From Ashinkailepas kermadecensis (Eukaryota; Arthropoda; Thecostraca; Neolepadidae), in NCBI GenBank assembly GCA_034440615.1, contig JAOTOM010005141.1, positions 1,015,001 to 1,079,000 of the forward strand: 64,000 bases of DNA, read 5' to 3'. The notes under the pieces were generated by a model. The model was not told the origin of the DNA, made no database searches, and was given only the letters and a program-made list of their open reading frames with translations. Positions 22,918 through 35,829 of the stretch are shown piece by piece. The first letter of the stretch is position 1; every line of letters starts with the position of its first letter. A program made the translations under genes and the position numbers.

Positions 22918-24149
22918 TTTTTTAAGTCATGCACGCTTGGACATGACCTTACAACAACGCAACTAATTCAGGAGTTGATGTAATGCAACATATGTATGGA
23001 TATTCACACCTTATATTATGTTATGAAAAGACTATAAAGCAGATAATGTGCCAGCCAGTAACAAAATACATTCATACTAGAGTTTCACTGTCGTTCTTTG
23101 ACTGTTAACATATTTAACATTGATTTCATTAATATTGCCTACAGTAGAAATTATAAAGGCTGAAGGCAGTAACGTAACACAATCAAGGTAAGACATACAA
23201 TTCGCAAGTGCAAGTTCCTTGCCTTGATATTACATAGCCATGTATTATATATGGCCTTGGCCCTAGCTGCCATACACTTCAACATTTACATGCATTTTGA
23301 TTATTAAAGCATACAATTTACTGCCACGATACATCCATTGCGTGGCTGTAGTATGGAATAGAACGTACAAATTTCCGTATTTCAATGGATTTTCACAGTT
23401 TGGGCACAGCACACAGATATCCAACCTTTTGAGTGAGATGTCTGGGTATTATCGTTGCTGGCATCCAACATAGCAAAATACTTCTTTCCATCATTTATTA
23501 TGGTAGCATAGATACAATAATGAAGTCCACACCCTATTATATCAACTTCAAGTGCGAGAACGCCTCTCAGAATTTCAGAATCCCCGAGAGGATTAGGCGC
23601 TCGTGATGTGACCTGACAAGGTCACATGAGGAGTGATATGAAGAGTGATGATGTGACGAGTGACGAGTGATGCTTGTTATGTGACCTGACAAGGCACATG
23701 ACGAGCATGGCAACTGACCCGAGTGGATCTTTAGCTGGGTAACTGCGTAGTGGCATTGACAGCACGTTAAACATTTAATTCAAATTATGTCGTTCAACAG
23801 AAATGGTTCGGTCAGATGGTGGGCTCATGGTATATGCAACAATCTCTGCTTAGCAAAGACTCTGATCCCAGAATCTATTCAATGAAGACATTTGGATTAA
23901 AAGTACTAGAACACCGAATTACAACGGAGACTACTATCAAGGCTTTTCATCGTCCAGTGATGTGTGCGTCCAGGCTGAGATTTAAGAACCCCGAAGATAA
24001 TGGGATGAATTTAGGCCGATTGCAGGGTGTATATTTCTGAAAACACTACTTATGGTGCAAGCAGTTAAATGGGCATAGTAAAGTCGATTTTGTGCGATGT
24101 ACTCCATAGACGTCATTGTTAAGCTATACAATCATTGGGGCATGCGCAG
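22918..24149. other. Unassigned AT-rich sequence
   Basis: No gene was recognised. A hairpin TGTGACCT-GACA-AGGTCACA lies near 23608-23627, in a small patch of GAGTGATG/GTGACGAG repeats (23600-23710). Confidence 0.45.
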
Positions 24150-27000
24150 TGGCGTACCGAAGTGGGGGGGGGGCATTGGAGCAGTCCCCCACCCCTGAGA
24201 GGTTGTGGGCCCCCAATAATCGCGCCGGGGTTCGGGAAAATAGCGCCAAGCTCCCTAAAAATCCTGCTGGTGTCCCCAACAATCGCACCGGGGCCCATAC
24301 AAATCACATTGGGGCCCAAAAAGTCGCGCAGAGGCCCTGAAAATGACGCTGGGGCCCCAAAAATCCCACCAAGGCCCCTGAAAATCACATTGGGGGCCTC
24401 AAAAATCGTTCCGGGACCCTAAAAATGACGCTGAGAGCTTCAAAATGTGGGACCGGGCCCCTGAAAATACCGCTGGGGCTCCCCAAAAAGTTCGCGCCGG
24501 GATCCCGAAAAGTCGCGCCAGGGCCCCCGAAAATCACGCTAAGGCCTTAAAAGGTCCGGGCCGGGCTCCTGGAAATCACGCTGGGGGCCAAAAAGTATCG
24601 CCGGGGCCCCCGCAAATCACGCTGGGCGCCAAAAAGGCTGGCCGGGCCGTCAAAATCACGATGGGTCCCAAAAGGTCGGGTCGGGCCCCTGATAATCGCA
24701 CTGTGGACCCCAAAAAGTCGGACCGGGCCCCTGGAAATCACGCTGGGAGCAAAAAAAAGTCGTGCCGTGGTCCTTGAAAATCACGATGGGGGTTGCAAAA
24801 AGAGCCAAAAGTTCGCGCCTGGGCCCCGAAAATCAGGCTGGCGGTCGAGAAAGTAGTGTCGAGATTCTTTGAAAATCACAACGGGGACCCCAAAAGGTTG
24901 GGCCTGGGCCCCTGAAAATCACGTTGAACCTGAAGGTACCAAAAAGTCGCGCCCGGGCCCCTGAAAATCACGCTAGGTGGCTCGACAGGTCGCACCGGGG
25001 CCCCAAAAGTCTCATCGGGAACACCCAATAAATGAAGCCGGGGCAACGAAAAAAAAACAGTCCGGACATGGAAAATCATTCTGGGGTCCCAGCAATCGCT
25101 CCAAAAGAAACCAAAACGTGTTGGGCCCCCAAAGACGTGTCGAGGCCACTAAAACTCGCGATAGGCATCCCAACTAATGACGACAGGGTCTAAAAATCGC
25201 ACTTAGACCCAAAAACGTCGCACCGCTGCCCTTGGAAATCACACTAGGGGCCCAAAAAGTCGCGCCGGAGCCCCACAAGTCGCAGCTGGCTTCCCAAAAA
25301 TCAATTCCTACCCGGAATGTCACTTTGCGGCCACAAAAATTGCGCCAAAGACCCCAAAAACGCGTCGGGCCCCGGAAAAGAAACGCTTTGGAGCACCGAA
25401 AAAAATGCACCGGAGCCCGAAGAATCGTAACGGGGCCCAAAAATATCGCGCAAGAGGCCTACAAAAAATAGAAGTCGACCACAAAAATCACAAAGGGACT
25501 CCATCGAGACGACCCGAGCACCGGAAAATTCAGAACAGGTCCCGAAAGAAAGTTCTCCTAAGGGCCTTTCTACTCTGAAGGGTGCCATTGGCTGAAAAAA
25601 AAACTCGTTGAGCAGCCGCCGTGGCATACCAAGGAGGCAAATCCCCCCCCCTCCATCCTGAAGAGGTGGACTCCCAAGAACCCAAGAATCGCGCCGGGGT
25701 CCCCAAAAATGGTTCTGGGGCCCCATAAATTCGCATCGGGCCCCCAGAATTAGGGGTTATAAATAAATACAGCGGGCACCAAAAACTTGCACCGGGCCCG
25801 AAAATTTGCGCCGGGAACGCCAAAATCGCGCTGGGGCACAGATAAGTACAACGTGCCCCGCGAACTAGCGCCAAGCCCCCCTCAAATATCGCGATTGGGA
25901 CCCAAAATTCCTGTCGGTATTCTCATAAATTCTGGTCGGGGCATCAAAAATTCCTCTCGGGGCTCCCAAAAATTGGCGTCGATGGCCCCAAATAAGCACA
26001 GCGTGGCCCCAAAATCGCATCGGAACCCGACAAGAATCAAGCCGGAGCCCTCCAAAATAAAGAGAGATTTCGAAAAATAAATGTCCGAGCCAGGAAAATC
26101 GCTCCTTAGCCCAAACATACCACCAGATGCCTTAACAAATAGCATACGGCACCGAAAAACGTACCGGAGCTCGAAAAATCGCGGCGGGACATAAAAATCG
26201 CCGGGGCCGGAAAAATCAGGCCGTGGCTCGGACTTTACATAATTCAGAAGAAGTCACCAAAAATTACGTCGAGCACAGAAAACTGGCGTCGGATCCACCC
26301 GGAACCACGCGCCTGGGCCCGAAAGGTCGCGACGGGACCCCGAGAAATTATACCGGAGCCCCCAATATCGTGTGCTGGGGTCCCACAAATGTGAGCGAGG
26401 AACCCCAAATAAACACAGCGGGACCCTAAGAGCACAACTGGAGGACGAAAATGCACCGGGCCCTCCAAAGCGTACCGAGTCTGGCAAAAAGCGGCAGGGC
26501 CTTAAAACATGCGTTGCAGCTCTAAATAACCTACACCGGCAGCTAAAAAACCAAACACAACGGGGCCCTCAAAGCACATCGGGGCTTTGAGACCGCATGG
26601 GGGCCTCAAGAACAGGCTGGGGCCCTCAAAAATCGACATGGTCCTAGAAAAGGAACAAAAAGACCGGGCACTAAATAAACACTTCGGGGTTTGCGAAAAC
26701 GCGCCGATACCTAAAAAAGTATCGTCGGTGCACAAAAAAAAAAAAAACTCTAAAAAAAGAGCTGGGGTCACAAAAATGTGCCGGGCCCCTAACAAAAATT
26801 GGCTGGAGCCCTAAATCACATCCATAGACAAAGAAAAACGGAAAGGTCCAAAAAGAACACTCTAGAGCCTCAGTTCGGTAGCCAATCTGGGAGCGTATCT
26901 AACCAAAGAGATGAGGTGCATCAAAGCTCAGCGGTTATCCGGATTTCTTAGCCACCAGAAAACGTGGGAAGAAGATAACTAATCATCGAATTGCATTCAG
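24150..27000 (+). repeat. E-family repeat, copy E1
   Basis: About 2.7 kb of degenerate tandem units of about 28 bp with consensus GGGGCCCCNAAAATCRCGC, so GC-rich words alternate with A-tracts. Units are strongly diverged from each other but keep the AAAATC...GGGGCC rhythm. The head (24145-24200) has GCAGTGGCGTACCGAAGTGG plus a G-run. An internal border at about 25560-25690 recurs in copy E2. The array ends near 26860, followed by a unique tail (TTCGGTAGCCAATCTGGGAG...) shared with the other copies. No coding frame is conserved between copies. The GC/A pattern only gives short Gly-Pro-Lys-Arg-rich chance ORFs. Confidence 0.85.
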
Positions 27001-27048
27001 GATGGGCCCTTGTGGCTCTTAAGTCTGAACACGTTATGACTTTATGAG
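27001..27048 (+). mobile_element. Extremely 5'-truncated LINE C-family 3' end
   Basis: GATGGGCCCTTGTGGCTCTT followed by AAGTCTGAACACGTTATGACTT matches the last 45-50 bp of LINE C (42492-42540). It directly interrupts the E1 tail. Confidence 0.65.
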
Positions 27049-27969
27049 GTGCCGTGTGTTGTCACCTGTCAGCTATTTTGCACTGAATTGTTGGTCCCCA
27101 AAATAAGCGCTTACATTCTGTTTCAGCCGGGTGCCACATGATGTAGTTGTAGCATTTCGTTTCAAGTGGCGGATATTCTAAGGTGCACGATGTGTACTAC
27201 AGAGGTGATTGAGGTGGCTGATCACCTATGTGTTGGAGTTAGGCCCTGAGTACGAACACCATACCATGTATTTTTATTTATTGCGTTTTTCTTTGCCCCA
27301 GTCTGTCAGCCTGCCAATCTTGGTCTGCCACACACCGGATCAAATAATTTTCAACCAGCGATCACCCGTCTTTCCTGTTTCTCAACCTCTCCAGCATCAA
27401 TCATGAGACTTCTTTTGTCATGGGCCAGCAAGTAAGCTACGTTCTTGCTTATTCTTTCTCCTCACCAACATCGGTGAACATTTACAACGGGGGACATCTT
27501 AAAGACGTATAGTACTATATCATGGAAACTAGGGCACACCACATACCCATTAGTGAGGCTGTAATGAGCTTGCACCCCCCTCCCCCCCCCCACACACGCA
27601 CATAGCGGAAGTTGAAGAAATTTTGTTTGAACAGTAATACTAAATGGTTTCACTCGCACCAGGAAGATAAACCTATTATTACAAAAGAATCCATCGGTCG
27701 TGAAAAGAGTTCCAAGTCCAGCGAGAAGTGTGAATTTGAAAGTACTTATACTGCGATAATCGTTCTTTTTTAGGACCACATGTTGCTGTTAGCCATAGGC
27801 GCGCCCAGGGGCCTGCCCCCCCCCCCCTTAGCGGTGAAAGTTGTGTGTTCACTATTAAAATTATCGGGTTCTCTATCCAAAAGTGCTCAACCATGGTACT
27901 TTGCGAAATTCCTGGGTGCGCCCCTGCTGTTGACCCTGGCCCACCCACTTTTTGAGACGTTCCTACGCC
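27049..27969. other. Unassigned sequence
   Basis: No gene was recognised. There are C-runs at 27576-27590 and 27817-27829. The phrase GGCGCGCCCAGGGGCCTGCC near 27798 resembles the borders of other repeats here. Confidence 0.4.
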
Positions 27970-28304
27970 TATGCTCTGTCTCTGTCTCTGTCTCTGTCTC
28001 TGTCTCTGTCTCTGTCTGTCTGTCTCTGTCTCTGTCTCTGTCTCTGTCTCTGTCTCTGTCTCTGTCTCTGTCTCTGTCTCTGTCTCTGTCTCTGTCTCTG
28101 TCTCTGTCTCTGTCTCTGTCTCTGTCTCTGTCTCTGTCTCTGTCTCTGTCTCTGTCTCTGTCTCTGTCTCTGTCTCTGTCTCTGTCTCTGTCTCTGTCTC
28201 TGTCTCTGTCTCTGTCTCTGTCTCTGTCTCTGTCTCTGTCTCTGTCTCTGTCTCTGTCTCTGTCTCTGTCTCTGTCTCTGTCTCTGTCTCTGTCTCTGTC
28301 TCTG

Positions 28305-28325
<21 letters not shown>
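27970..28325. repeat. (TCTCTG)n microsatellite
   Basis: Near-perfect hexamer repeat of about 59 units. All three frames stay open (Ser-Val, Leu-Cys, Leu-Ser patterns), which explains the long apparent ORFs here. Confidence 0.98.
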
Positions 28326-28390
<65 letters not shown>

Positions 28391-28455
28391 TCTCTCTCTA
28401 TTCTCTATCTCTCTCTCTATCTCTCTCTCTCTCTCTCTCTCTATCTCTATCTCTC

Positions 28456-28518
<63 letters not shown>
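28326..28518. repeat. (TC)n microsatellite
   Basis: Continues directly from the hexamer array, with occasional TATC interruptions. Confidence 0.97.
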
Positions 28519-28522
<4 letters not shown>

Positions 28523-29334
28523 TTCTGACGTCTCGCGCCTGCTCCCAGAGAGGTTGGGCCGGCGTTCTGCTTTTGCAAACCCCTCTTCGTCTTTGCTCAC
28601 GACTCTGGCAGCGATTCTCCGGCATTCTTGAGCTGTTTGCTGGCGGTGTCATTATCGAACTGATGTCATTCACCAGTAATTACAGCTTCGTCTGCGGTGT
28701 CGGCGCGGAACTTGTCCAGGGGTCCTGCCGCTGTTTCGGGGATATCAATCATCGTCCGACACCGACCATTGAGCTGCGCTGCCGCACACGGCTGGTGCAT
28801 CGCCGCACACGTTCGCTGTACTACTACTCACGGTCGCTACACGTGACCGCATCAATGGCGCACAGTGCCGTCCCCCAGTCCACTGAACACGGCTGCTATA
28901 ATGCTACACCCGGCCGGAGACTGTCACATTACTGCCACATTATAGTGAGCGGTACAATGCTGCATGCTGTGCCTGCACTGGGCCTGTGGGTAGCGTCAGG
29001 TTTGTTCGTTCATGGTCGTGGCTAGCGTACTGACATGACAGTCGTTGTTGAACTAACTTGAGGCGCGGCCTCGGCATACTGGCTCGACGAGTGTGGGCTC
29101 TTAACTCCTGACCTGATGATCGGTCCCTGGTGCAGCAACTGAACCAGCGATAGCCCGGGCAGAGCGCCTATTTCTGGCGCTGCTGCAGGTGCCACGTCCG
29201 CGCCGCTCGGCCACCCCAGCTGCAAGAACAACTTCTATACAGCCTGGCGCACTGAAGATCAGAAACGTGCGATATGAGTGCCTCTTGCGTCTGCAATGCC
29301 TGACCTTTGGTGTTTGTCATTGTGCTCTCGCCCG
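28519..29334. other. Unassigned GC-balanced sequence
   Basis: An open frame continues out of the microsatellite to 29025 but shows no domain. I treat it as read-through, not a gene. Confidence 0.45.
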
Positions 29335-29760
29335 GTCCGGCCGCAGCCACTCCCTGTCTGTCGCCACGCTTGGCCAGACCGCAGCCACTCCCTGTCTGTC
29401 GCCACGCCTGGCCAGACCGCAGCCACTCCCTGTCTGTCGCCACGCCTGGCCAGACCGCAGCCACTCCCTGTCTGTCGCCACGCCTGGCCAGACCGCAGCC
29501 ACTCCCTGTCTGTCGCCACGCCTGGCCAGACCGCAGCCACTCCCTGTCTGTTGCCACGCCTGGCCAGACCGCAGCCACTCCCTGTCTGTTGCCACGCCTG
29601 GCCAGACCGCAGCCACTCCCTGTCTGTTGCCACGCCTGGCCAGACCGCAGCCACTCCCTGTCTGTCCCCACGCCTGGCCAGACCGCAGCCACTCTCTGTC
29701 TGTCGCCACGCCTGCTCAGACCGCAGCCACTCCCCGTCTGTCTCAGCGCCTGGTCACGCC
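29335..29760. repeat. 38-bp minisatellite, about 11 copies
   Basis: Units contain CGCAGCCACTCCCTGTCTGT and CGCCACGCCTGGCCAGAC. They are nearly identical in the middle and diverge at the right edge. Long ORFs on both strands are by-products of the repeat. Confidence 0.97.
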
Positions 29761-29764
29761 TCCC

Positions 29765-30125
29765 TGCCCGTAGTTACTACATGCCCCATGTCTAAGCTCC
29801 CAGTAATTACTATACATGCCCTATGCCAAAGCTCCCGGTAATTACTGCCTATGCCCCATGCCCAAGCTCCCGGCAATTACTCCATATGCCCTATACCAAA
29901 GCTCCTGGTAATTACTGTCTATGCGCCATATGCCTAAGCTCTCGGTAGTTACTCCATATGCCCTATGCCAAAGCTCCTTGTAATTACTTTATGTTCCATG
30001 CCTAAGCTCCCGACAATTATTCCATATGCCCTATGTCAAAGCTCCTGGTATTTACTGCCTATGCCCGATGCCTAATCTACTGGTACTTTGACCATATGCT
30101 CAATATCTAAGCTCTTTGTAATTTC
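29765..30125. repeat. Degenerate array of about 43 bp, dimeric
   Basis: Units contain GGTAATTACT...TATGCC and AAGCTCC. Alternating units read GCCCCATGCCTAAGCTCC and GCCCTATGCCAAAGCTCC, which gives a dimer of about 85 bp. Decay increases to the right. Confidence 0.85.
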
Positions 30126-32540
30126 AGTATGTAAGATGGCCTGTGGCTTGTCCTTGGTCATTTTCGATACATTGAACATGAGGGAAATAAAACTATCCGC
30201 CCACGATTCCTCTTTTTAACGATATTTCATAAACATGCAGGGATATTGCAATGAAATCTGGTGAATGTTAAAAATAAATTCGCGCATCCCGTGCATTTTT
30301 TTTATTCGTCGGTAAATATAGAAACTGCTGGGATGCAATGTCGACAGACCGGCCACCGAGTGTTCAAGGTCACAACGGTTTCGTCGGCACGTTGGCTCGA
30401 CGGTGCGGCATGCCGGCCGATCTCGACTTCATTTGACCCTGAAGGTCGGAGTTGTACTGTGGACCAAGGGTTATGGAGTTTGTGTTCACTACAAGTGTTT
30501 CCAAGATCTTAGTGGAGGGGCCGAATCCTTCCGCCCTCGCCCCCCCCTCCGGACGGCTTTATGCGAGACGCCATCCGGCGCACGTGTTTGTCCTCGTCAG
30601 CCTAAAACATCCGGTGTTTCAGCCTCAGACTTTGATGTTCAAGCTCATTTTCCAAAATATAACAGCTCAGCTCAATAATATAAGGCATCGCTGTCATTAC
30701 GTACATGCTTTTTCAAAGAATATTTCGCTTATCCGCCAAGCCAGTTAATTTGCTTACACACTAACATAGACTGAGTAACAATTTCCTACTCATTCCAAGA
30801 GTTTCATTACAACAATGCGATGCATCAGGTCACAATGTTTGAGTTTCGAAACGCGAATTAGTTTTGTGTGTCAGTGGCAATTACCAAGTTATGGGTTTAT
30901 CCAACATATTGTTGAACATTTGTTATATATGGCATGAATAGATAGTATTACATGTTGGTGGATGTCTCTATGTTTGTGTCTTTGATCTCCCAAATGCGGT
31001 GGTTAAATTGAAATGAAATAATTGTGCAGTTATTTACCTGCAGGCGTCTAATGTTTTACTTGAATACTATATTGTTGGCTTCAACTCACGGCAGTTGTAA
31101 AGTGGATTCGTTGATTTTGCAGTTGATTCATGCAATGTCATGATGGATATGCCACACTGTCGTTGTATGTATTTGAACTATGACAGAAGGATGTATGTTT
31201 GGTCGAGTATGTGCTTTATTGTATGAACGTTTTGGAGCGGCGACCAGTTGTTTATGCAAAAGATTCGTGACCCATGCCTGAGCGACGGCCGTTTTAGCCG
31301 CACCGGTGACACTGGCAGATTTAGCAGAAGTGCAGCCGTTTAACCCAGTAATGAGTCCATTCCAAGGCTGGGATCGTTACAAATGCACCATGAGTGCGGG
31401 CCTGCGCGACAGGAAACTCGGCGCTGCGTGCATTGCTACCGCTGCTGTCGCTGCACTGAAGGCCGGCCGGACTGCGGTGAAAACAAATGGCGCCACCCCT
31501 CAGAGATGCCAAATCCCGCCAGTGAACTGAGAAATACACCAGAGATATCGCTGACAAATTACTTGATAAAAGGGCGTTTTTACACGTGTGGATTCGCGCG
31601 GAGTTGGTTTAAAATGGAAGCCATTCGCCATAAGCCATAAAACATTCGCTGTGTGACGGTGACTGTCGGCCAGAACTCGCCGTTGTTCATTTGTGCAGAC
31701 GAAGGTATTGATGTAGGGTGTTTTCACGTAAAAATAGATGATCCATGTCAACCAGAACAAAATCAACAAACAATGCCGGTGAATCGCCGTGTTCATTGTA
31801 TGCACATGTATTAATCGTCTGTGTAGTGTGTTTTAACATTGATCGTCACCGCTGTGTTCATTATATGCACATGCATTCATTTTTGTGAAGTGAGTGTGTT
31901 TTAACTTTGATCGTCACCGCCGCATTCATTGTGAGCACATACATTCATTGCCTGTGAAGTGAGTGTGTTTTAACATTTAACATTACCGTCGCAAACATAC
32001 GTACTTAGATATAGGGGTAACCGCCTCATGCTCTACCCGTCAGGCTACGAGTTTAGTACGTCCTTAATGGTTCACCAATGCAAGCTACAATAGACATACT
32101 AAACTTTTTATTGCCTGTGGTATGCAAGGGTGAAGTTGGTAAATTATCCTCCATCCCACTTGAAGTAAGGAGTGGGACTGCGTCGGAGTGAGGGGTGGAA
32201 CCGTGCCGGCGTGAGAGGTGGGTGCTTAACCTGCGAAAAGAGCGGGTCTATTCAGCAGGCTGCCCCCTACCCCCCCACCATCAAGTCGGCATCAATGGGG
32301 AATCGCCTTCCTTCAGCGATTCCGAACGGTTCATTTGCTTTGATAACGAGATGCGGCACTTCGTATCGACATATCAAGGGATGCCTTCATGGGATGCTTA
32401 TCATTTCTTCTATCTTTTCATGTTTTACAATTTGGATTTCCATTGGTCCTTCGCTCTCCAAACCGCTTCGATTTTAGTCATGCGCGAACTCCTTCCTCTG
32501 ATATTTAAATGTGCGTTCTACATGTGCCATGTGTCCAGGG
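30126..32540. other. Unassigned intronic sequence with a small tandem repeat
   Basis: No exon or transposon was recognised. At about 31785-31985 a unit of about 70 bp (TGTGTTTTAACATTGATCGT, CATTCATTGTATGCACATG) occurs 2-3 times. A C-run sits at 30538-30547. Confidence 0.5.
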
Positions 32541-34310
32541 GCGTCGCCTCCGGGAGGGGGGAAGTCGTCCCCCTGTCGTGAGACTGAGGGGCGCACCTCC
32601 AAAAATTAATTCTTAGCAGGAATGTCACTGCGGCCTTAAAAATCGGGTCAAAGTCCCCCCAAAACCCGTTGGGCTCCAGAAAAAACTTGCCAGGGCACCG
32701 AAAAGAAATCGCGCCGGGAGGGCGAAGAATCGTACCGGTACCAAAAAATATCGAACAAGGACATTAAAAAAAGGAATAGAACTCGATGTCCAAAAAGTTC
32801 ACACCGAGACTCGATCGAATCGAACCCAGCACCGAAAAATTGAGAACAGGTCCGGAAAACAATTACCCGGAGGGTGTTTCTACTCAGAAAGGTGCCATGG
32901 TCTGAAAAAAAAATAGCTCCTTCAGTGCCGCAGTGGCATATCAAAGGAGCAAATTCCCCATCTCTCCTGAGAGGCATAAGCTCCCAAAATCGTGCCGGGG
33001 CCCCGAAAGTCGCGCTGGGGCCACCGAAATTCGCCTCGATGCACCAGAATTCGCGCAGGGGCTCCAAATAAATACGGCGGGCCCCAGAAAACTCGCTCCG
33101 AGGCCCGAAAGTTTGCAACAGCAACAGCCAAAATCGCGTTGGGGCCACAGCTAAGTACAACTCGCCCCGCAAATTCGGACTGGTCCCCCCAAATATCACG
33201 CTAGGTGCCCACGATTCCCATCGGTAGTCCCAAACAAATTGGTCTGGGTATCAAAAATTTACGTCGGGGCTCCCAAAAATTGACGTCTAGGGCCCCACAT
33301 ACGCACAGTGTGACCCTAAAATTCGCATCGATATCCTGAAAAAAAACCAAGCCGTGGTCCTCCGAAATAAGGAGGGACTCCAAAAAAATATATGTCCGTG
33401 TCAGGAAAATGGCTCTGGAGCACCGAACATATCACCGGATCTCTTCACAAATCGTGTACGGCCCCGAAAAACATACCGGAGCTCGAAAAATCGAGGTGGG
33501 ATGAGAAAGCATGGGGCCAGGGGCTCGAAAAATTCGGCCGGGATTCGGACTTTAACAAAAACAATTCAGGAAAGATCTACAAAAATCGCGTTGAACCCAG
33601 AAAACTGGCGTTGGGTCACCGGAACCACGCGCTTGGTCGCGATAAGTCAAGCTGGGACCCAGAAAATCGCACCGAAGCACCAAAACCGTACTGGGGCCCC
33701 ACAAATGTGCGTCATAATCCACAAATAAACACAGCGGGACTCTAAGAGCATAACGGGGGCCGAAAATGCAACTGGCCCTCCAAAGCGCAAAATCTCCGGT
33801 GCACCAAAAAGCAACAATCCCTAAGACGAGCATGGGTTTCAAAAATGTATTGGGACCCTAACAAAAATTGATTGGAGCCCTAAGACATATCCATAGACGA
33901 AGAAAGACGTAACGTCTCCAAAAAAAGAACACTGAGGCAGGGCCTCGGTTCGGTAGACAATCTGGGAGCATATTTAATCAAAGATATGAGGTGCATCAGA
34001 GCTCAGCGCGTATCCGCATTTCTTAACCGCCAGAAAGAACTAATGATCCAATTTAATTAATTAATCCAATTTTCGCAGTGAACGCCCATACGAAGCATTC
34101 CATCACGTCAAATATGGCGCAAGTCTATCATGTGGCAGCGATTAGCAAAACGGAGGAAGCCTAGCAGAAACTGAAGCATAGCACAAAGTATTGCGAATGC
34201 ACCGAATGCGCAAGATGGGTTGTGCACGTGCACGAACATTGGCATTGTGGCGACCTGGCGCTATGAACTGGAATGCCTTAAATTGGGAAATTTTACATTT
34301 TAAAGTGATT
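32541..34310 (+). repeat. E-family repeat, copy E2 (part of inverted duplication X)
   Basis: Head GGGGCGTCGCCTCCGGGAGG at 32538, then degenerate GGGCCCC/AAAATC units to about 33940. The unique tail follows (TCGGTAGACAATCTGGGAGC, GAGGTGCATCAGAGCTCAGC, and on through AACGCCCATACGAAGCATTC to about 34310). Block order, including the TTTCTACTCAGAAAGGTGCC internal border, matches E1. An inverted version lies at 46906-48990. Confidence 0.85.
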
Positions 34311-35221
34311 TATATAGTGTAATTTCAGCAGTGTGAGGTGACTTATCAGGGGATACCAAAAGAAAACATTCGAGCAGGGTGGGGGAGTTAGGGTTGAAAT
34401 CCGACGAATCAGAAACGATAGTGGTAGATTAGGCCCCTCCACAGGACAATTCAGTTGGTCACTAATTATTTTATTTTGAAAGGTCCCCTTTGACCCTGAA
34501 TAGTGGTAGAAATCCGAGGACTTGCTTAATGTGGGTAGGTGGACCACCTCCAAATCCGTTTGCCCCTCCCCTTTGATGCAAATATAGGTACGCCACTGTT
34601 CCCCCAATAATTTTCAGAATCATACGCCCATGGGGGCAAGCCAACATTGAGGGGGCAAATTCCCTCTCACAAGCATACAAAACAACACCCATGCCCCATA
34701 TAAAATGAGAGGAATGATGTTTTTAAATGCATTTTCTTCCTACAAACTTGTTTTCTGTGATCGGTTGGTTATTTGGGTTTAGGGGCCCATCGACTGCGTT
34801 GGTCATATAGCCCCGATTGTTTTATGTGATTACAACCTACATAATTAGAGCTTTCCAGCTTCAATACCTTCTCGACGACGTCATTTACAAAAACGGTACA
34901 ACATAGCGGAAACCATGGGCGTAACGGCGTGGAATTTGAAGGTTTTGCATTATTTATGCTTTGCCATTGTTGCATTGCCATTTATGCATTGGTGTTCAAT
35001 GTTTGTTCTTGCCGTGAATTTATTCGCTGAAGACTTATTATTTTAGCTTGTGTGCCAGGTGCCTGGCAGCCAGCACCAAATGTTATAAAAATCAATAAAT
35101 CCCCAAGATGACGATCAGAAAACCAATTCAATCCACTTCTCGTTGTCGCCTTCACTTCACTTCTCGCGAACCTGCGAAATTGTCGTCCGAGGACTGAGAA
35201 ATGATCGTTTAAGCTTCCTTA
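34311..35221. repeat. Inverted duplication X, unique part
   Basis: This 0.9-kb stretch is present in inverted orientation at about 45225-46088. Shared phrases include GTGTGAGGTGACTTATCAGG, TCCACAGGACAATTCAGTTG, ATGCATTTTCTTCC and CAATCCACTTCTCGTTGTCG. Its right end (35180-35221) is a piece of CR1-type RT (GACTGAGAAATGATCGTTTA) that stops abruptly at the TIR element. Confidence 0.82.
34762..34816 (-). mobile_element. 55-bp retro-insertion (SINE-tail micro-element)
   Basis: Minus orientation: AACC tail on the left, GGGGCTATATGACCAACGCA on the right. The flanking 14-bp duplication ttgttttctgtgat / ttgttttatgtgat (one mismatch) lies at 34748-34761 and 34817-34830. It is absent from the same place in the inverted partner copy near 45.64 kb, which supplies the empty site. 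Confidence 0.88.
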
Positions 35222-35829
35222 CCCTAGTGAAAAAAGAATCCCATGGGATTGACCCATCAAATTGCATGGATTGTCCTTGTCAGGATATGAAGCATTCCCC
35301 ATGAGACAATCGTGTGGGAATCCACCATGCGATTCATACACAGTCCCCGAGGGATTTTATACTATTCCCAGTGTGAACCATCCAGGGATTCCCACTGGGA
35401 AATCCCAGTGGGGAAGCCCAGGCCCCGGTGGGATTTATGAACCAGCATAAACCCCACTCGTCTTCCCAGAGCATGTCCATGCAAACAGGATGAAACGACG
35501 TACGACACGCAAATTTTGAAAGACAAACGAACACGATGTTTGACGTATATTTATGAGGCGTTTTCGTAAGGTTGGCCAACACGCCAACACATGGAGTCTA
35601 CTCCTTACTTTTCGGTTGGCAAGCAAAATAATAGCACAAAGTAGGGCTTCAAGTGGAGTAACACATAATGAAGAATAAAGCTAGGCTTCAGAAATCTTTG
35701 TTTAACCCAGTCTAAGCTCTCGCTAAAGAAAATATAGCAATTAAAAGTAAAAGGATATTATTGCTGTTTAAGGTATATACAAGTTAAGTTTTGCACACAT
35801 TTTACCTCCATAAGGCAAACAAAGGGCTA

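Noticed and set aside
24150..26860. CRISPR-like repeat/spacer pattern in the E family
   Set aside because: The conserved words (AAAATC, GGGGCC) are short and degenerate with irregular spacing, and the same blocks occur elsewhere in the genome. It is an interspersed repeat.
27780..29025. ORFs of 185-357 codons across the TCTCTG/TC repeat
   Set aside because: All frames are open because the repeat lacks stops. The translation is pure Leu-Cys/Ser-Val, and the flanks show no domain.
29168..29841. Repeat ORFs (GQTAATPCLSPRLARPQPLP / REWLRSGQAW) in the 38-bp array
   Set aside because: They are open in many frames of both strands. This is a by-product of the minisatellite.
31306..31640. Small Ala- and Cys-rich ORFs near 31.3-31.6 kb
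   Set aside because: Overlapping frames on both strands have no domain, splice context or conservation signal that I can see.
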